Positions 30,187 through 41,304 are shown, counted from the first letter of the stretch. The stretch: DNA of 64,000 nucleotides from JAPYTK01 sp964401935 (GCA_964401935.1 CAYOAL010000008.1:62001-126000), one strand, 5' to 3'. The notes: a model not told the origin generated them from the sequence alone. Numbers and translations: made by a program.

Positions 30187-32010
30187 CTACACCACCTTGA
30201 GGTGCTTGCGCGATCTCAGCTCCCCGAGGCTGCCCGTTCGCGCCACCATGGCCTCCCCCTCCGGCATCACGTCGTCGCCGCCCCACACGTCGAAATCGTC
30301 GGAGAGCGGCCCCGGCAGCGTCGGTTGGACGGTCTTCTCGAGCACGCGGAACTCGTGATCCGCGTCGAGCTCGAGGGGCAGTCCGCGGCTCGGACCGCCC
30401 GCCTTGAACCAGGCGCGGGCGCGGTTGACGTTGCGGATGAGGATGGCGTGCTGAGGGTCGCGGCGCGCCGCCTCCGAGAAGAGCTCCATCATCGCGTCGT
30501 AGTCTTTGCGCGCCACCGCCACGCAGGCCAGGTAGTTGAGGCAGAGGCCGGGGAGCGGATGGCCGAGCGCGAGCGCGCGCCGCGCGTAGGTCTCGGCGAC
30601 GTCGAGGTCCCCCGCCGCGAACGCGGCCCCCGCCACGTCGAGCGCGGCGGGGGCGTGCTCGCCGAGGCGCTCGAGCACGGCGAGCTGCTCGGCGAGCGTG
30701 GGCTGATACCCGCGCTGGAGCCCGGCGTGATCCTTGAACCAGTCCATCATCACCTCGGTCACCGCGTCGGTCGCGTCGAACGGCGTCTTCAGCTCCTGGA
30801 ACGACTCGGTGAAGTACTTCTCCCGGCTCAGCCAGTCGCGCTCCGCGTCCATGAAGTCTCGCGTCCCGGGGTAGATCGACAGACAGGAGAAGATGTACTC
30901 GTGGGGCTTGGCCACCTCGAGAAACTCGAGGGTCTGGCGGAACGTCTCCTCGGTCTCCCCGCGGTTTCCGAGCATCATGTAAAAACGCACCTTGATGCCG
31001 TATTTCTTGGCGAGGGCCGTCGAGGCGAGGATGTCGTCCACCGTGATCTTCTTGTCGACCTCGGCGATGATCTTCGGTGCCCCCGACTCCACCCCGAGGC
31101 TCAGCCGCTCGCAGCCCGCGAGCCGCATCTCGTAGAGCAGCTCCTCCCCGAGCAGATCGACGCGGGTGTCGCAGCTCCACACGAACGAGAGACCGCGCGC
31201 GCGAATCCCGCGACAGAGCTCGATCACGCGCTTTCGCTGGGTGGTGAAGGTGTCGTCCTTGATCATCAGCATCTTCACCGGCAGGCGCGACACCGCCTGC
31301 TCGAGGGCGTCGAGCACGTAGGGCACCGAGTTGGCCCGGAAGCCGCGCCCCCACTGCGACTCCGCGCCGCAGAACGTGCACGCCCACGGACAGCCGCGCG
31401 AGGTCATGAAGATGTGCGTGTCGAAGAGCTCGTGAGGCGAGAGGAACTCGTCGAGCTCGCCGATGTTCGCGCGCGGGGGCCCCTGTTCGGGACCGGCCGG
31501 GCCACGCACCCAAGCGCCAGCCAGGCCCCTGAGGGGTACGCCGGCGGCCACGCGCTCCGCGAGCTCGAGGAACGTCAGCTCACTCTCGCCGGTGGTGACC
31601 ACGTCGATCGCGGGGTGGTGCGCCAACATCTCCTTGGCGAGCGGGCTCGCGTGCGGTCCGCCCACCACGATGCAGCGGCTCGGGTGGTGCTCGCGGAGGA
31701 GCGCGGCCACATAGCCCACGCCGCGACGGTTGGCGGTCCAGCAGCTCATGCCGAACAGGTCGGCGTCGAGCCGCGACACCACCTCCACCACGTCGGACCA
31801 GGGGTAGGCCGAGAGGTTGAGCACCTTCACCTGATGACCGGCGCGCTTGGCCTGCGCGGCGATGGTGAGCATGCCGTACGGCGTCTGGTAGAAGTCGCCG
31901 TCGAGATCCCCCTCGCGATACCCCTCCGGCGGCCCCTCGCGGCCCACGGCGGCGCCCCCTCGTGGGTGCGGGATCTTCCACGGCGGCGGATAGATGAGCG
32001 CGATGCGCAT
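30187..32010 (-). CDS. Radical SAM protein with B12-binding-type N-terminus and C-terminal TPR-like repeats
   Basis: 607 residues. The N-terminal 150 form a B12-binding-like fold (MRIALIYPPPW, LFGMSCWTANRRG, VVGGPHAS, VVTTGESE). The radical SAM core holds CxxxCxxC in SRGCPWACTFCG (Cys207, 211, 214), followed by LSLGVESGAPKII and FYMMLGNRGETEETF. The last 150 residues contain TPR-like helices (FAAGDLDVAETYARRALALGHPLPGLCL). This layout is that of cobalamin-dependent radical SAM enzymes, which methylate or rearrange unreactive carbons; the substrate cannot be predicted. Confidence 0.85.
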   Translation of the reverse strand: MRIALIYPPPWKIPHPRGGAAVGREGPPEGYREGDLDGDFYQTPYGMLTIAAQAKRAGHQVKVLNLSAYPWSDVVEVVSRLDADLFGMSCWTANRRGVGYVAALLREHHPSRCIVVGGPHASPLAKEMLAHHPAIDVVTTGESELTFLELAERVAAGVPLRGLAGAWVRGPAGPEQGPPRANIGELDEFLSPHELFDTHIFMTSRGCPWACTFCGAESQWGRGFRANSVPYVLDALEQAVSRLPVKMLMIKDDTFTTQRKRVIELCRGIRARGLSFVWSCDTRVDLLGEELLYEMRLAGCERLSLGVESGAPKIIAEVDKKITVDDILASTALAKKYGIKVRFYMMLGNRGETEETFRQTLEFLEVAKPHEYIFSCLSIYPGTRDFMDAERDWLSREKYFTESFQELKTPFDATDAVTEVMMDWFKDHAGLQRGYQPTLAEQLAVLERLGEHAPAALDVAGAAFAAGDLDVAETYARRALALGHPLPGLCLNYLACVAVARKDYDAMMELFSEAARRDPQHAILIRNVNRARAWFKAGGPSRGLPLELDADHEFRVLEKTVQPTLPGPLSDDFDVWGGDDVMPEGEAMVARTGSLGELRSRKHLKVV

Positions 32011-32054
32011 GTGACACTGTGGCCGCCGGGCAGCGGCGGTTCCAGCGCATCGTA

Positions 32055-33971
32055 TCAGTCGGCGTAGATGTCGTCGTCCTCCGCTGCGACCGGGCTCGGC
32101 GTGACGGGCGCCGCGAGATCGCGCGCGCCGCTCGTGTCGTCACGGGCCTCGGGCGTGAGCAGCACCTCGACCGGCACCGCCGCGTCCCCCTCGCGGAGCA
32201 CGATCCGCTGTGAGAACGGGGCGTAGCCGTAACGCGAGGCCACGAGCTTGTACTCCCCTGGTTCGAGCTCGAGGGTCTTCGGGAAGGGCCCCTCGACCAC
32301 CTGCGTGACGCGGCCGGTCACCAGCACCACCCGCGCCCCCTCGGTGCCGAGCGTGATGGAGAGGCCGGGCCGGGTCGCCTCCGGGGCCGGGGCCGGGGCC
32401 GGCTCGCTCGCCACCGCGGGCGCCGCCGCCTCCGACAGCATCACCGTGATCGCGGTCTCGCGCGAGGGCAGCACCTCGATCTGCACGACGCTCGGCACGT
32501 CGCGCCCGGGCGCGACCACCTTCACCACGTGAGCTCCAGGGGCGACGTCGCGCAGGATGCAAGGATCGGTGTCGCAGCGCTTCTGGCCATCCAAGAAGAT
32601 CTCGGCCTTCGGCACCGCGCCGTCGTCGGGGGTCGCGAGGTGCACGAGCACCGAGCCGCGGCGGGTTTGCAGCACGAAGGCCATCACGCCCACGCAGAGG
32701 GCCATCACGCCGAGGAAGGCCCCCCACGAGACGAGGCGCGAGCGTCGTGGCCGCACCGGCGTCGACGTCGGGGCGACCGCCACCACCGGCGGAAACGAGC
32801 CTCCCACCGGGCTCGCCGCCGGCGGCGGAGCGCTCGGGCTCGCCAGGGTCGCGCGCTCGGCCCCCGTCGCCGCGGGGTCGCGCGGGGCGGGGACGGGGGC
32901 GGGATCGGCCGCGCTCGGCACCTCCGCGGGGGCGAAGAGCGCGCTCGGCGCGGGGGTCGCGTGCCCACTCGGGCTCGGCGTGCGGTCCGCACCCGGCTCC
33001 GGCGGCTGGCTCGGGGTCCGGAGGGCCCGCGGGGCTGGGGTGTGCTCGTCCTCCTCCGCGTCGAGCAGACTCGGCAGCTCGCCGCGGGCGGCGGGCCCCT
33101 CGAGCTCGCGTAGATCGATCTCGATGGAGCACGTGACCGGCGCCGCGGTGTGGAGAGCGGCGGGCGCGGCCGGAGGCGGGGTCGAGGGCTGCGTGGACGG
33201 CGGCAGCGACAGCGGCTCGGCGGCCCGCTCCAGCGTCACCGCGCGTTCGAGCTCGAGCTCCGAGGGGGGGACCTGATCGATCAGCGTGTCGAGCCGAGAG
33301 ACGGCGGTGCTGAACGGAACGCGCGGGAGCGCCGGGCGCCGCGCCGCGTTCACGCTCGCGAGGGCGCGGGCCTCGGCGCGGAGCTCCTCGTCGCGACGCG
33401 GCACCGTCACCTCGTCCTCCTCCCACCGGAGCGGCTCCTCCGGCACGGTGACCAACACGTCGGTGCGGCTCTCGCGTTGATCCCAGTCGAGGGCGTAGGG
33501 GAGCTCGGGCGCGCTCGTCACCACAGAGCTCTCACGCGGCCTCGTGCGCACGCCGGAGTCGCTGTCGTCGCCGTCGGCGGCGCCCTCGTCCGCGAGCTCG
33601 ACCAGCGTGTCCGGTGCCGGCGGCGCGGCGGAGACGGGCACGGGCAGCGGCCCCACATCCATGATGGCGCGCACCGACACCGCCGACGCCTCCTCGACCC
33701 GCTCCACCGAGGGCGGCGCGTCGATCGGGAGCTCGGGCACGCTCGGCCACGGCGCCGAGGCGGCCCCGTGGGGCTGCGTCTCGGGGGGTCCGTCGCCGCC
33801 CCGCCGCAGGTGGGGGGGAAGGGCCGCGGTCGGCATCCCCACGATGCGAACGCGAGGGTTGAACCCCGAGGGCTCGAGGACGTCATCGCGGTGGTGGGGG
33901 CGGGTCGTCGCCTCGTCCTCCTCGTGCTGGGCTGGTTCCATCGCGCGGCGCTCCTCGTCCTGAACGGTCAT
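32055..33971 (-). CDS. PEGA-domain membrane protein with long disordered cytoplasmic part
   Basis: 638 residues. About 410 N-terminal residues are Pro/Ala/Glu-rich and low complexity. One membrane helix (SWGAFLGVMALCVGVMAFVL) follows a basic RPRRSR. The external part has two PEGA-like domains: AEIFLDGQKRCDTDPCILRDVAPGAHVVKV and a second in LELEPGEYKLVASRYGYAPFSQRI. Such proteins in myxobacteria often resemble kinase tails without the kinase. It may bind envelope components (inference). It lies 44 bp upstream of the radical SAM gene on the same strand. Confidence 0.7.
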   Translation of the reverse strand: MTVQDEERRAMEPAQHEEDEATTRPHHRDDVLEPSGFNPRVRIVGMPTAALPPHLRRGGDGPPETQPHGAASAPWPSVPELPIDAPPSVERVEEASAVSVRAIMDVGPLPVPVSAAPPAPDTLVELADEGAADGDDSDSGVRTRPRESSVVTSAPELPYALDWDQRESRTDVLVTVPEEPLRWEEDEVTVPRRDEELRAEARALASVNAARRPALPRVPFSTAVSRLDTLIDQVPPSELELERAVTLERAAEPLSLPPSTQPSTPPPAAPAALHTAAPVTCSIEIDLRELEGPAARGELPSLLDAEEDEHTPAPRALRTPSQPPEPGADRTPSPSGHATPAPSALFAPAEVPSAADPAPVPAPRDPAATGAERATLASPSAPPPAASPVGGSFPPVVAVAPTSTPVRPRRSRLVSWGAFLGVMALCVGVMAFVLQTRRGSVLVHLATPDDGAVPKAEIFLDGQKRCDTDPCILRDVAPGAHVVKVVAPGRDVPSVVQIEVLPSRETAITVMLSEAAAPAVASEPAPAPAPEATRPGLSITLGTEGARVVLVTGRVTQVVEGPFPKTLELEPGEYKLVASRYGYAPFSQRIVLREGDAAVPVEVLLTPEARDDTSGARDLAAPVTPSPVAAEDDDIYAD

Positions 33972-34126
33972 GGTGTTCGGTCCTGGAAGGTGTCCCGTTG
34001 TACTGGGGACCGGACCACAAACTTCCTGCCCACCCCCGATTTGGCGCCACCTGCCCCCGACGGCGCGGCCTCAAGCGCCGACCCACGGGTGAACCGATAT
34101 GAGCCTACATCAACCTACACCGACGC

Positions 34127-34155
34127 TTGTCGACGGTTTGTGAAACCGCTATTCG
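34127..34155 (+). promoter_or_regulatory. Promoter with internal palindrome before the YceI-like gene
   Basis: TTGTCG (34127-34132) and TATTCG (34150-34155) are 17 bp apart. Between them lies CGGTTT-GTG-AAACCG (34134-34148), a perfect 6-bp inverted repeat, placed where a repressor would block RNA polymerase. The YceI-like start at 34207 has AGGAG upstream. The rest of the 235-bp divergent gap (33972-34206) shows nothing else I can name. Confidence 0.45.
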
Positions 34156-34206
34156 AACCGAGACGTAGGGACTGCTCACGACGGGACGAGAGGAGAAATC
34201 AGCCGA

Positions 34207-35067
34207 ATGAGACACGTTGCATGGGTCCTCGTGACCGCGCTCGCGTTGGCGGGCGCCGGTTGCGAAGACGACAAGGGTGGGGGCCCGGCTCCAAAGACGA
34301 GCACGCTCCAAGACGACAAGCCCAAAGCGGCGGGCGCTCACGAGCTCGAGATCCAGACCGAGGGCTCGAGCGTGACGTTCATGATGGAGGCGCCGAACGA
34401 GAAGATCCGGGGCAACCTCGCCAACGCGGCGCGGGGCAGCCTCCAGGTGCCGCTCACCGATCTCAACAAGACGACCGGGCACCTCTACGTCGATCTGGGT
34501 AAACTCGTGGTCGGACAGAAGAAGCCCAAGGACGACGGCTCCTTCGACGAGGAATGGACCGAGAACCCGCTGCAGAACGAGCACGCCAAGGAGTGGCTCC
34601 AGATCGCCTGCGTGAAGGTGCCGGAAGACAAGCTCGCCGACTGCGAGAAGACGGCGGAGCTCAACAAGAACACGGAGTTTCTGATCGAGAAGGTGGAGGC
34701 CGACACGACCGATCTCACCAAGCTCACCGGCGACACTCGGAAGGTGACGGCCACGGTGACGGGGAAGTTCCTGTTGCACCAGGTCGCCAAGGTCCGGAGC
34801 GCCAAGGTGGAGCTCACGTTCAAGCTGAAGGGCGAGCAGCTCGAGTCGCTCACCATCAAGACCGTCGAGCCCTTCGCGGTCGGGCTCAGCGAGCACGAGG
34901 TAGGACCGAACGACGTGTTCGGGAAGTTTGCCAAAGGCACCTTCCAGACCCTCGACAAGTTCATCAGCGACACCAAGAAGGTGGCCGAGGCCGCCGAGGT
35001 GAGCTTCGAGCTCACCGCCAAGGTCACGAGCGTGGCCAAGCCCCACGCCTCGGCGGCCACCCCCTGA
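34207..35067 (+). CDS. YceI-like lipoprotein
   Basis: 286 residues. Signal peptide with lipobox AGAGC (Cys at about 20), a short charged linker, then a YceI-like beta-barrel: GSSVTFMMEAPNEKIRGN near the start, LKGEQLESLTI and HEVGPNDVFGKFAKGTFQTL later. YceI proteins are lipocalin-like and some bind polyisoprenoids. Two Cys (IACVKV, LADCEK) may form a disulfide. It is followed by a hairpin and the Cys-repeat lipoprotein, so it may share their regulation or be separately terminated. Confidence 0.7.
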   Translation: MRHVAWVLVTALALAGAGCEDDKGGGPAPKTSTLQDDKPKAAGAHELEIQTEGSSVTFMMEAPNEKIRGNLANAARGSLQVPLTDLNKTTGHLYVDLGKLVVGQKKPKDDGSFDEEWTENPLQNEHAKEWLQIACVKVPEDKLADCEKTAELNKNTEFLIEKVEADTTDLTKLTGDTRKVTATVTGKFLLHQVAKVRSAKVELTFKLKGEQLESLTIKTVEPFAVGLSEHEVGPNDVFGKFAKGTFQTLDKFISDTKKVAEAAEVSFELTAKVTSVAKPHASAATP

Positions 35068-35085
35068 GGGTTCAACCCCGTTTCC

Positions 35086-35115
35086 CCCCTCGAGTAACCG
35101 CTCGGGGGTTCTTTC
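35086..35115 (+). terminator. Hairpin with T-rich tail between YceI-like gene and Cys-repeat gene
   Basis: A stem of about 8 bp (CCCTCGAG/CTCGGGGG, one wobble) with a short loop, followed by TTCTTTC. It ends 8 bp before ATG 35123, so it either terminates the YceI-like message or acts as an attenuator in front of the Cys-repeat gene. The T run is imperfect. Confidence 0.55.
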
Positions 35116-35122
35116 GTAGAGG

Positions 35123-35623
35123 ATGAGGAACATGATGATGAAGGCCACTGCAATCTCCGCCACTCTCGCCGCCGCGCTCCTCGGATGCGCGGGTGGCCAA
35201 ACCCCCACCAACGAGGCCGTCCCGGAGCAGACCCAGGCGCCGGAGACGGCGCCGACCGAGACGCCGGCCGAGACCCCGCCGACGGACACTCCGGCGACGA
35301 ACGAGGTCGGCGCCACGGAGACGACGCCGACCGACGGCGAGGCCATGAAGGCCAACGCGACCGAGGCCGGCACCCCAGACAAGAAGGACGGCAAGGCCGC
35401 CGGCTGTGGCGCCGGGGGCTGCGGCGCCAGCAAGAAGACCGACGCTGGCACCGCCAAGACCGACGACAAGAAGAAGGACGGCAAGGCCGCCGGCTGCGGC
35501 GCGGGGAGCTGCGGCGCGACCGCGAAGAAGCCCGCCCCCACCACCCAGCCCGCCGCCCCCAAGCCCGCCGCCCCCAAGCCCAAGGGCGCAGCGGGTGCCT
35601 GTGGCGCCGGCACCTGCGGCTGA
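35123..35623 (+). CDS. Cys-repeat lipoprotein, candidate bufferin/oxazolin-like RiPP precursor
   Basis: 166 residues (ATG 35132 is an alternative start, with AGGA ahead). The signal peptide ends in lipobox LLGC. A 50-residue Thr/Glu/Pro linker follows. The C-terminal half has three modules, AAGCGAGGCGAS, AAGCGAGSCGAT and GACGAGTCG, the first two preceded by KKDGK or KKKDGK, the third ending the protein. Each has two Cys in C-G-A-G-x-C-G. Secreted precursors with repeated Gly-x-Cys-Gly motifs are known substrates of MNIO enzymes, and such an enzyme is encoded next. Modification itself is inferred, not shown. Alternatively it is a plain metal-binding lipoprotein. Confidence 0.75.
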   Translation: MRNMMMKATAISATLAAALLGCAGGQTPTNEAVPEQTQAPETAPTETPAETPPTDTPATNEVGATETTPTDGEAMKANATEAGTPDKKDGKAAGCGAGGCGASKKTDAGTAKTDDKKKDGKAAGCGAGSCGATAKKPAPTTQPAAPKPAAPKPKGAAGACGAGTCG

Positions 35624-35665
35624 GCTCGAGGGCGTGTCCGCGCGATCGCCGAGCTGCGACGGCGC

Positions 35666-35724
35666 GCCCGCGCGTGAGCGGGCGTCACGCGGACGTCCGA
35701 CGAAGCCGCCGACCGTGCGGTCGG
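35666..35724 (+). promoter_or_regulatory. Two hairpins between the Cys-repeat gene and the MNIO fusion gene
   Basis: In the 116-bp gap, GCCCGC-gcgtga-GCGGGC (35666-35683) and CCGACC-gtgc-GGTCGG (35709-35724) form perfect 6-bp stems. No T run follows either. They could stabilise the upstream message or limit read-through, giving more precursor than enzyme, as is common in peptide-modification operons (inference). Confidence 0.4.
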
Positions 35725-35739
35725 ACATGAGCGTGAGCG

Positions 35740-37587
35740 ATGCGACAAGACCGACGTGACCCACCCCGCGAGCCCTTCGTCGGGGTGGGCTTTGGCCTTC
35801 GTTGGGATCACCTCGACGCGGTGAACGAGGCCCTCGCCGAGGGCCGGTTCGAGGCCGTGCCGTTCTTCGAGATCGCGCCGGAGAACTACATGCGACGCGG
35901 CGGCTACATCCCCGAGTCGCTGGAGCGGATCGCGGAGCACGTGCCGCTCATCACGCACGGCCTGATGATGGGCCTCGGCGGCGCCGACGCGTTCGATGTC
36001 GACTACTTTCGAGAGCTGCGACGCTTCGTTCACCGCTTCGAGACCCCCTGGCACTCCGACCACCTCTGCTTCTCGAGCTTCGGCGGGAGGGTGTTGCACG
36101 ACCTTTTGCCGATGCCTCAGACGGAGGCCGCGGCGCGCCACGTCAGCCGCCGCGTGGTGGAGGCCAGAGAGCGCCTCGAGATCCCCATGTGCGTGGAGAA
36201 CATCAGCTATTACATGCACCTGGGAAACCCCGAGCTCGAGGAGACGACCTTCCTCGCGACCGTCCTCGAGGAGGCTGACTGCGGCCTCTTGCTCGACGTG
36301 AACAACGTGTACGTGAACAGCCAGAACCACGGCTTCGATCCAAAGGCGTGGCTCGCGCGTATCGATCTCGATCGCGTCATGCAACTCCACGTCGCGGGAC
36401 ACGAGCTCCGGGCCGACGACGGGCTGATCATCGACACCCACGGCGCGCCGGTCATCGATCCCGTCTACGACCTGTTGACCTGGACCATCGCGCGCACCGG
36501 TCCGCGCGCCGTCATCCTCGAGCGCGACAACGACGTGCCGCCCCTCCCCGACCTGCTCGCCGAGTGGCGCCGGGTGGACGCCGCCTACCGCCGAGGCCTC
36601 GCCGCGTACCAAGAGCGCCACCCCACCCCCGCGGCGGTCCCGGACCCACGCGGCTCCGACCCGCGCCCGCCTCGCGAAACGCCAAACCTTCGGCGCCAGG
36701 CGCAGACCTTCGCGCGCGAGACGGCGGCGCAGCGCGTCCTCGAGACCGCGGTGCGGGCCCCGGATCTCGACGCCCTCCAGCGCGCCCACGAGGAAGGTTT
36801 CGCTGGTCTCGGTGTCGCGCCCGACGACGCCCGTGCGCTGCAGCGCACCGACCGCCGGCGCATCGTGATCTATCGCAAGCTGGTCCGCGCCAACTTCCTC
36901 GAGGCGATCCAGAACCAGCTGCCCCGCACGAAATCGCGCATGGGCGAGGACGCCTTCGAGCGCTACGTGGCGCGCTTCTGCGAAGACGAGCTCCCCGCCT
37001 CGCCGATCCTCCGCGACGTGGCCTACGAGTTCGCGATCTGGGCCTGCCCCCACTTCACCGCCGATGCAGCGTTGCCGCCTTTTCTCGGCGATCTTGCGCG
37101 CTACGAGCTGTTCGAGTTCGACGTGTACACCGCCGTGTCGGAGCCCCCAGAGCTGGCCCACACCGAGCTCTTGGCCGACGCCCCCATCGCGTTCGATGGC
37201 ACGGTGCGGGTCGGCACCTTCGGCTACGCCGTGCACCAGCTCCCCGACGACCCCGACGACGCGACGGTCCCCGCCGCGGGGGAGGTGGGCGTCCTCGGCT
37301 ACCGCGACCGCGACGGGCGCTATCGCCAGCTCAGCCTGACGCCGCTCGCCACCGCCATCCTCGAGCGCCTCCTCGAGGGCACCCCCTTCGCGGAGGCGGT
37401 GCGGGAGGGCTGCCACGCGCGCGAGACCACCGTCGACTCGACGGTCATCGACGGCACCTCCAAGGTGATCGCGGATCTGGCCGAGCGGGGCCTGGTGCTC
37501 GGATCGGCGGCGCACCCGCGCCCCCCCTCCCCCTTCGCGCGGTGGCTTTGTCGACCTCGTTTCGTTGCCCCCAAGGCGATACGGTAG
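35740..37587 (+). CDS. Fused MNIO (DUF692) oxidase and DUF2063 partner protein
   Basis: 615 residues from ATG 35740. Residues about 10-290 are an MNIO domain: THGLMMGLGG, PWHSDHLCFSS, HDLLPMPQTE, CVENISYY, LLLDVNNVYVNS, LHVAGHE and IDTHGAPV carry the conserved His, Glu, Asp and Asn that bind its iron cluster. Residues about 330-460 are a DUF2063 domain (IVIYRKLVRANFLEAIQNQLP ... PPFLGDLARYELFEF), followed by a C-terminal helical part that looks like a winged helix. In known systems (BufB/BufC, HvfB/HvfC) these are two proteins that together convert precursor Cys residues to oxazolone/thioamide or thiooxazole groups. Here they are one chain. The precursor is probably the preceding Cys-repeat lipoprotein. 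Confidence 0.88.
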   Translation: MRQDRRDPPREPFVGVGFGLRWDHLDAVNEALAEGRFEAVPFFEIAPENYMRRGGYIPESLERIAEHVPLITHGLMMGLGGADAFDVDYFRELRRFVHRFETPWHSDHLCFSSFGGRVLHDLLPMPQTEAAARHVSRRVVEARERLEIPMCVENISYYMHLGNPELEETTFLATVLEEADCGLLLDVNNVYVNSQNHGFDPKAWLARIDLDRVMQLHVAGHELRADDGLIIDTHGAPVIDPVYDLLTWTIARTGPRAVILERDNDVPPLPDLLAEWRRVDAAYRRGLAAYQERHPTPAAVPDPRGSDPRPPRETPNLRRQAQTFARETAAQRVLETAVRAPDLDALQRAHEEGFAGLGVAPDDARALQRTDRRRIVIYRKLVRANFLEAIQNQLPRTKSRMGEDAFERYVARFCEDELPASPILRDVAYEFAIWACPHFTADAALPPFLGDLARYELFEFDVYTAVSEPPELAHTELLADAPIAFDGTVRVGTFGYAVHQLPDDPDDATVPAAGEVGVLGYRDRDGRYRQLSLTPLATAILERLLEGTPFAEAVREGCHARETTVDSTVIDGTSKVIADLAERGLVLGSAAHPRPPSPFARWLCRPRFVAPKAIR

Positions 37588-37606
37588 GATCCTCGCCCAG
37601 CAGGTC

Positions 37607-39712
<2,106 letters not shown>

Positions 39713-39830
39713 CCGGACGGGCCGCCCGGCTCGCCGCGACGCGCAGCCCAAACCACACAAGGCACCTCCGTCCGCACGACGGCGCGCGATACGGCTTCGA
39801 ACTTGCCAAGAGTGGGGCTAGCGTCTGTGC

Positions 39831-41297
39831 GTGGCCAGAGACACGCAGACGCTCGAGGTCGCCGGTCCGCTCGGGACCCTCGCCCTCTCGCAGGTGAAGC
39901 CTCACAGCTCCACCGCGTCGCTGCGTGCCGTGAAGTGGCACCAAGATCTGCGGCGCCTCGGGATGATCCTCCCTTTCACCGTCGTGCACGACTTCGGCAT
40001 GGTGCTGGTCGCAGGTCCCGAGCAGCTCGAGATCGCGCCGAGGGTCGACTGGAGCAGCAGCGACGCTCGCCTCGCTCGCACCCTCGACGCCTATCGGAGC
40101 CTGCTCGTGGAGGCGCACGCGTCAGAGGCGGCGCGGCGCGCCCCGCAGCTGTCGATGAGCGACGATCTGGTGGTGGTCGTGCTGGCGCGGGTGCTCGGCG
40201 ACGTGGCCCGCCGCATCGAGACGCGCCCCGCCTTCGTGCCTCACCTCCCCCTCGACGGGTCGCTCTTCGAGCGTCTCACGTCGGCGCACCTCGTGAAGTT
40301 GTTTCGCGCCGTCGACCGCCGCTTCGAGCGGGAGGTGCTCGAGGCGCTGGTGGCCGCCCGCCTGCTCATCCTCACCCTCACCGACTCGCTCGACCTCGAC
40401 ACCCTGCGCCTGTTCGGGATGGTCGGCCTGTCGGAGGGGGGAGCGCTCGCGCAGGTGGAGCTCCTCGCCAGCCTCGAGACGCCGGAGGCCAACGACGTGG
40501 TCAACTTCTCGCTCGAGATCCTGCCGTCGGTGCTCGAGACCAAAGCCAAGCCGGCCGCGAGCACGGTGGCCGCCTTCGGCTACTCCGGCCTCGGGCGGCG
40601 CGGCTCCATCGACAACATGGTGCTCACCGAGCTCGCCTGGGACGACCAAGAGCTGGCGCGACGCATCGTGGACAACGAGGTGCTCTACTACGCGCGGGAG
40701 CAGCAGCACGAAGAAGAGGGGCGCGAGCACTTGCTGTTGATCGACGCCTCCGCCTCGATGCGCGGCGACCGCGCCACCTTCGCCCGAGCGATGGCCCTCG
40801 CCACCGGCAAGAAGCTGCTCCTCGAGGGCGAGTCGGTGACGATCCGCTTCTTCGACTCGCGGCTCTACGAGCCCCACGCCGCCCACGGGCAAGAGCTGCC
40901 CACTGCGCATCTCTTGTCGTTCAAGGGCGAGCGGGGGCGCAACCCGGCGCGCGTGTTCACCGATCTGGCCGCGGTGCTCGATCTGACCCGCCGCCACGGC
41001 GAGCCACCGGTGGTGCACCTGTTCACCCACGCCGCGCTCTACATCCCACGCGAGCTCGTGCAGCAGGTGCGAGCGATCGCCCAGCTCGCCGCGGTCTTCA
41101 TGCTCCCGTCGGGAGGTGAGCTCAACCTCGACTACCTCGATCTGCTGAACGCGCACTGGGTGGTCGACCACAGCGTGCTCACGAGCGGCGCCGAGCGCGC
41201 CGACGCCGCGCGCAGCATCCTCGGGGAGGTGAGCCCCGCCTTCGCCCGCAGCGACGGCGCGGCCACTGACCGACGCGACTCCCCCACCCCACGCTGA
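39831..41297 (+). CDS. Von Willebrand factor A domain protein
   Basis: 488 residues from GTG 39831, no signal peptide. The N-terminal 290 residues are helical without a recognised fold. A VWA domain begins at HLLLIDASASMRGDR (about residue 300), an intact DxSxS metal-ion-dependent adhesion site, and continues to FTHAALYIP. Intracellular VWA proteins often assemble with MoxR-type ATPases, but none is present here. The next gene starts 7 bp downstream, so VWA, HEAT-like protein and small lipoprotein form one operon. Confidence 0.75.
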   Translation: MARDTQTLEVAGPLGTLALSQVKPHSSTASLRAVKWHQDLRRLGMILPFTVVHDFGMVLVAGPEQLEIAPRVDWSSSDARLARTLDAYRSLLVEAHASEAARRAPQLSMSDDLVVVVLARVLGDVARRIETRPAFVPHLPLDGSLFERLTSAHLVKLFRAVDRRFEREVLEALVAARLLILTLTDSLDLDTLRLFGMVGLSEGGALAQVELLASLETPEANDVVNFSLEILPSVLETKAKPAASTVAAFGYSGLGRRGSIDNMVLTELAWDDQELARRIVDNEVLYYAREQQHEEEGREHLLLIDASASMRGDRATFARAMALATGKKLLLEGESVTIRFFDSRLYEPHAAHGQELPTAHLLSFKGERGRNPARVFTDLAAVLDLTRRHGEPPVVHLFTHAALYIPRELVQQVRAIAQLAAVFMLPSGGELNLDYLDLLNAHWVVDHSVLTSGAERADAARSILGEVSPAFARSDGAATDRRDSPTPR

Positions 41298-41304
41298 GCG
41301 TCCG

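Noticed and set aside
27782..31513. A 1243-codon open frame on the minus strand spanning three genes
   Set aside because: It crosses the MYXO-CTERM, DUF1841 and radical SAM genes in other frames and shows only low-complexity Arg/Gly/Ala sequence.
34207..35067. The YceI-like lipoprotein as part of the RiPP enzyme set
   Set aside because: A terminator-like hairpin separates it from the Cys-repeat gene and YceI proteins are not known MNIO partners; kept only as a neighbour.
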